From contig JASLAV010000348.1 in assembly GCA_030146905.1 (NCBI GenBank), positions 1 to 11,007 of the forward strand: 11,007 nt of DNA, read 5' to 3'. Under the pieces are notes generated by a model. It was given only the letters and a program-made list of their open reading frames with translations. It had not been told where the DNA came from and did not search any database. This document shows, in pieces, positions 5,082 through 11,007 of the stretch (position 1 is its first letter; every line of letters begins with the position of its first letter). The position numbers were made by a program, and so were the translations under genes. This DNA is from Lentzea sp. (lineage in GTDB: Bacteria; Actinomycetota; Actinomycetes; Mycobacteriales; Pseudonocardiaceae).

Positions 5082-5684
5082 GTGCCTCTCCTCGTCTCCC
5101 CTTCCCTGCGCGCCGGATCCCTCGGAGTCGTTGAACAACCGCGCCTGAACGCCGACGACCGCGTGGCGTTGCGGCCGTGGCGGACCGATGACGCCGACGC
5201 CGTGATGTCGGCCTTCGAATGCCCGGACATCCAGCGGTGGCATGTGCGGCGCATGGACACCCGCGACGAGGCCCGCGCCTGGACAGCGGGCTGGGCGCAG
5301 CGCTGGGAGGCCGAGACGGACGCCAGCTGGGCGGTCGTCGACCGCCGTGACCAGCCGGTCGGCCAGGTCGGGCTGCGCCACCTCTCGCTGTTCGAGGCGT
5401 CGGCGGACCTGTCGTACTGGGTGATGCCCCACGCCCGCGGCTCCGGGGTCGCCGCACGAGCCGCGCACGCCTTGACCCGGTGGGCCTTCGACGTCGTCCG
5501 CCTGCATAGGATCTCGCTGGAGCACTCGACGGCCAACACGGCGTCGTGCCGCGTCGCCGCCAGGCTCGGGCTCGGCCTCGAAGGCACCCTGCGGGGCGCC
5601 GCCCGTCACGCGGACGGGTGGCACGACATGCACCAGCACGCCCGCCTGCGCACCGACGCGAGAAGCCCGGCCACCCAACGGTGA
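5082..5684 (+). CDS. GNAT family N-acetyltransferase (RimJ/RimL-like)
   Basis: A 200-residue protein if translation starts at the GTG 8 bases after the YiaA/B-like gene. It transfers acetyl from acetyl-CoA to an amine, in this subfamily often a protein N-terminus, antibiotic or small amine. The typical opening PRLNADDRVALRPWRTDDADAV begins at residue 20. The acetyl-CoA pyrophosphate loop is ARGSGVAARAA (118-128), preceded by the LSYWVMP strand (110-116). The RimL-type N-x-x-S (N152 to S155), ANTASCRVAARLGLGLEGTLR, follows and the domain is complete. No good ribosome site precedes GTG 5082 (a GGA is only one base away), so coupled translation is assumed. A GTG at 5163 would give 173 residues but cut off the first strand. 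The gene ends inside a hairpin facing the convergent carboxylase gene. The substrate is unknown. Confidence 0.85.
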   Translation: MPLLVSPSLRAGSLGVVEQPRLNADDRVALRPWRTDDADAVMSAFECPDIQRWHVRRMDTRDEARAWTAGWAQRWEAETDASWAVVDRRDQPVGQVGLRHLSLFEASADLSYWVMPHARGSGVAARAAHALTRWAFDVVRLHRISLEHSTANTASCRVAARLGLGLEGTLRGAARHADGWHDMHQHARLRTDARSPATQR

Positions 5685-5691
5685 CCGGGCT
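5664..5691. terminator. Bidirectional hairpin between the convergent GNAT and carboxylase genes
   Basis: AGCCCGG (5664-5670) pairs with CCGGGCT (5685-5691). After one C/A mismatch, CACC (5672-5675) pairs with GGTG (5680-5683) around a CAAC loop, giving 11 pairs. The hairpin covers the GNAT stop codon. Neither side has a T-run, as is common for actinobacterial terminators. A second copy of the right arm, within GACCGGGCT at 5702-5710, overlaps the carboxylase stop and could pair with the same left arm. Confidence 0.55.
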
Positions 5692-5708
5692 CCCGCACCA
5701 CGACCGGG

Positions 5709-11007
<5,299 letters not shown>

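Overview
The window is very GC-rich. Most third codon positions are G or C, GTG starts are common, and long antisense open frames run through the genes. With secreted chitinase control of the DasR type and a Ser/Thr-kinase-like ectodomain, this points to a filamentous actinomycete, most likely of the Pseudonocardiales (Lentzea, Saccharothrix or Actinosynnema-like). That placement is inference. It looks like an ordinary chromosomal region: I see no RNA genes, insertion sequences, CRISPR arrays or phage genes.

Layout. (1) 1-1017 (+): 3' part of a membrane protein with a Pro/Ala/Glu-rich cytoplasmic stretch, one transmembrane helix, a Thr/Pro-rich stalk and a small outer domain, possibly the C-terminus of a Ser/Thr kinase. 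(2) 1025-1762 (+): an SDR-family oxidoreductase 7 bases downstream. (3) 1763-1876: a control region with overlapping palindromes and a near-perfect DasR site. (4) 1877-3208 (+): a secreted GH18 chitinase with a C-terminal ricin-B/CBM13 domain. (5) 3104-3807 (-): two translationally coupled small multidrug resistance (SMR) proteins, the second overlapping the chitinase gene tail-to-tail by 105 bp. (6) 3808-3847: a compact divergent promoter with a 16-bp palindrome touching the SMR start codon. (7) 3848-4720 (+): a cytosolic 5'-nucleotidase of the NT5C1 type. (8) 4780-5073 (+) and 5082-5684 (+): a YiaA/YiaB two-helix membrane protein followed by a GNAT acetyltransferase. (9) 5664-5710: a hairpin between convergent genes. 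(10) 5709 to the window edge (-): a single-chain biotin-dependent acyl-CoA carboxylase of at least 1765 residues with the eukaryotic domain order: biotin carboxylase, biotin carrier, a long central region and a fused carboxyltransferase.

Functional links visible here are local. The chitinase with its DasR site forms a chitin/N-acetylglucosamine-responsive unit. The two SMR proteins probably form one heterodimeric exporter, because their charge patterns predict opposite membrane orientations. The 5'-nucleotidase shares the exporter's divergent promoter and may share its regulation. The carboxylase stands alone, its promoter lying beyond the window. I found no clear undescribed multi-gene system. 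The items most worth a second look are the eukaryotic-type carboxylase, the leaderless divergent promoter, and the SMR pair with its antisense-derived tail.
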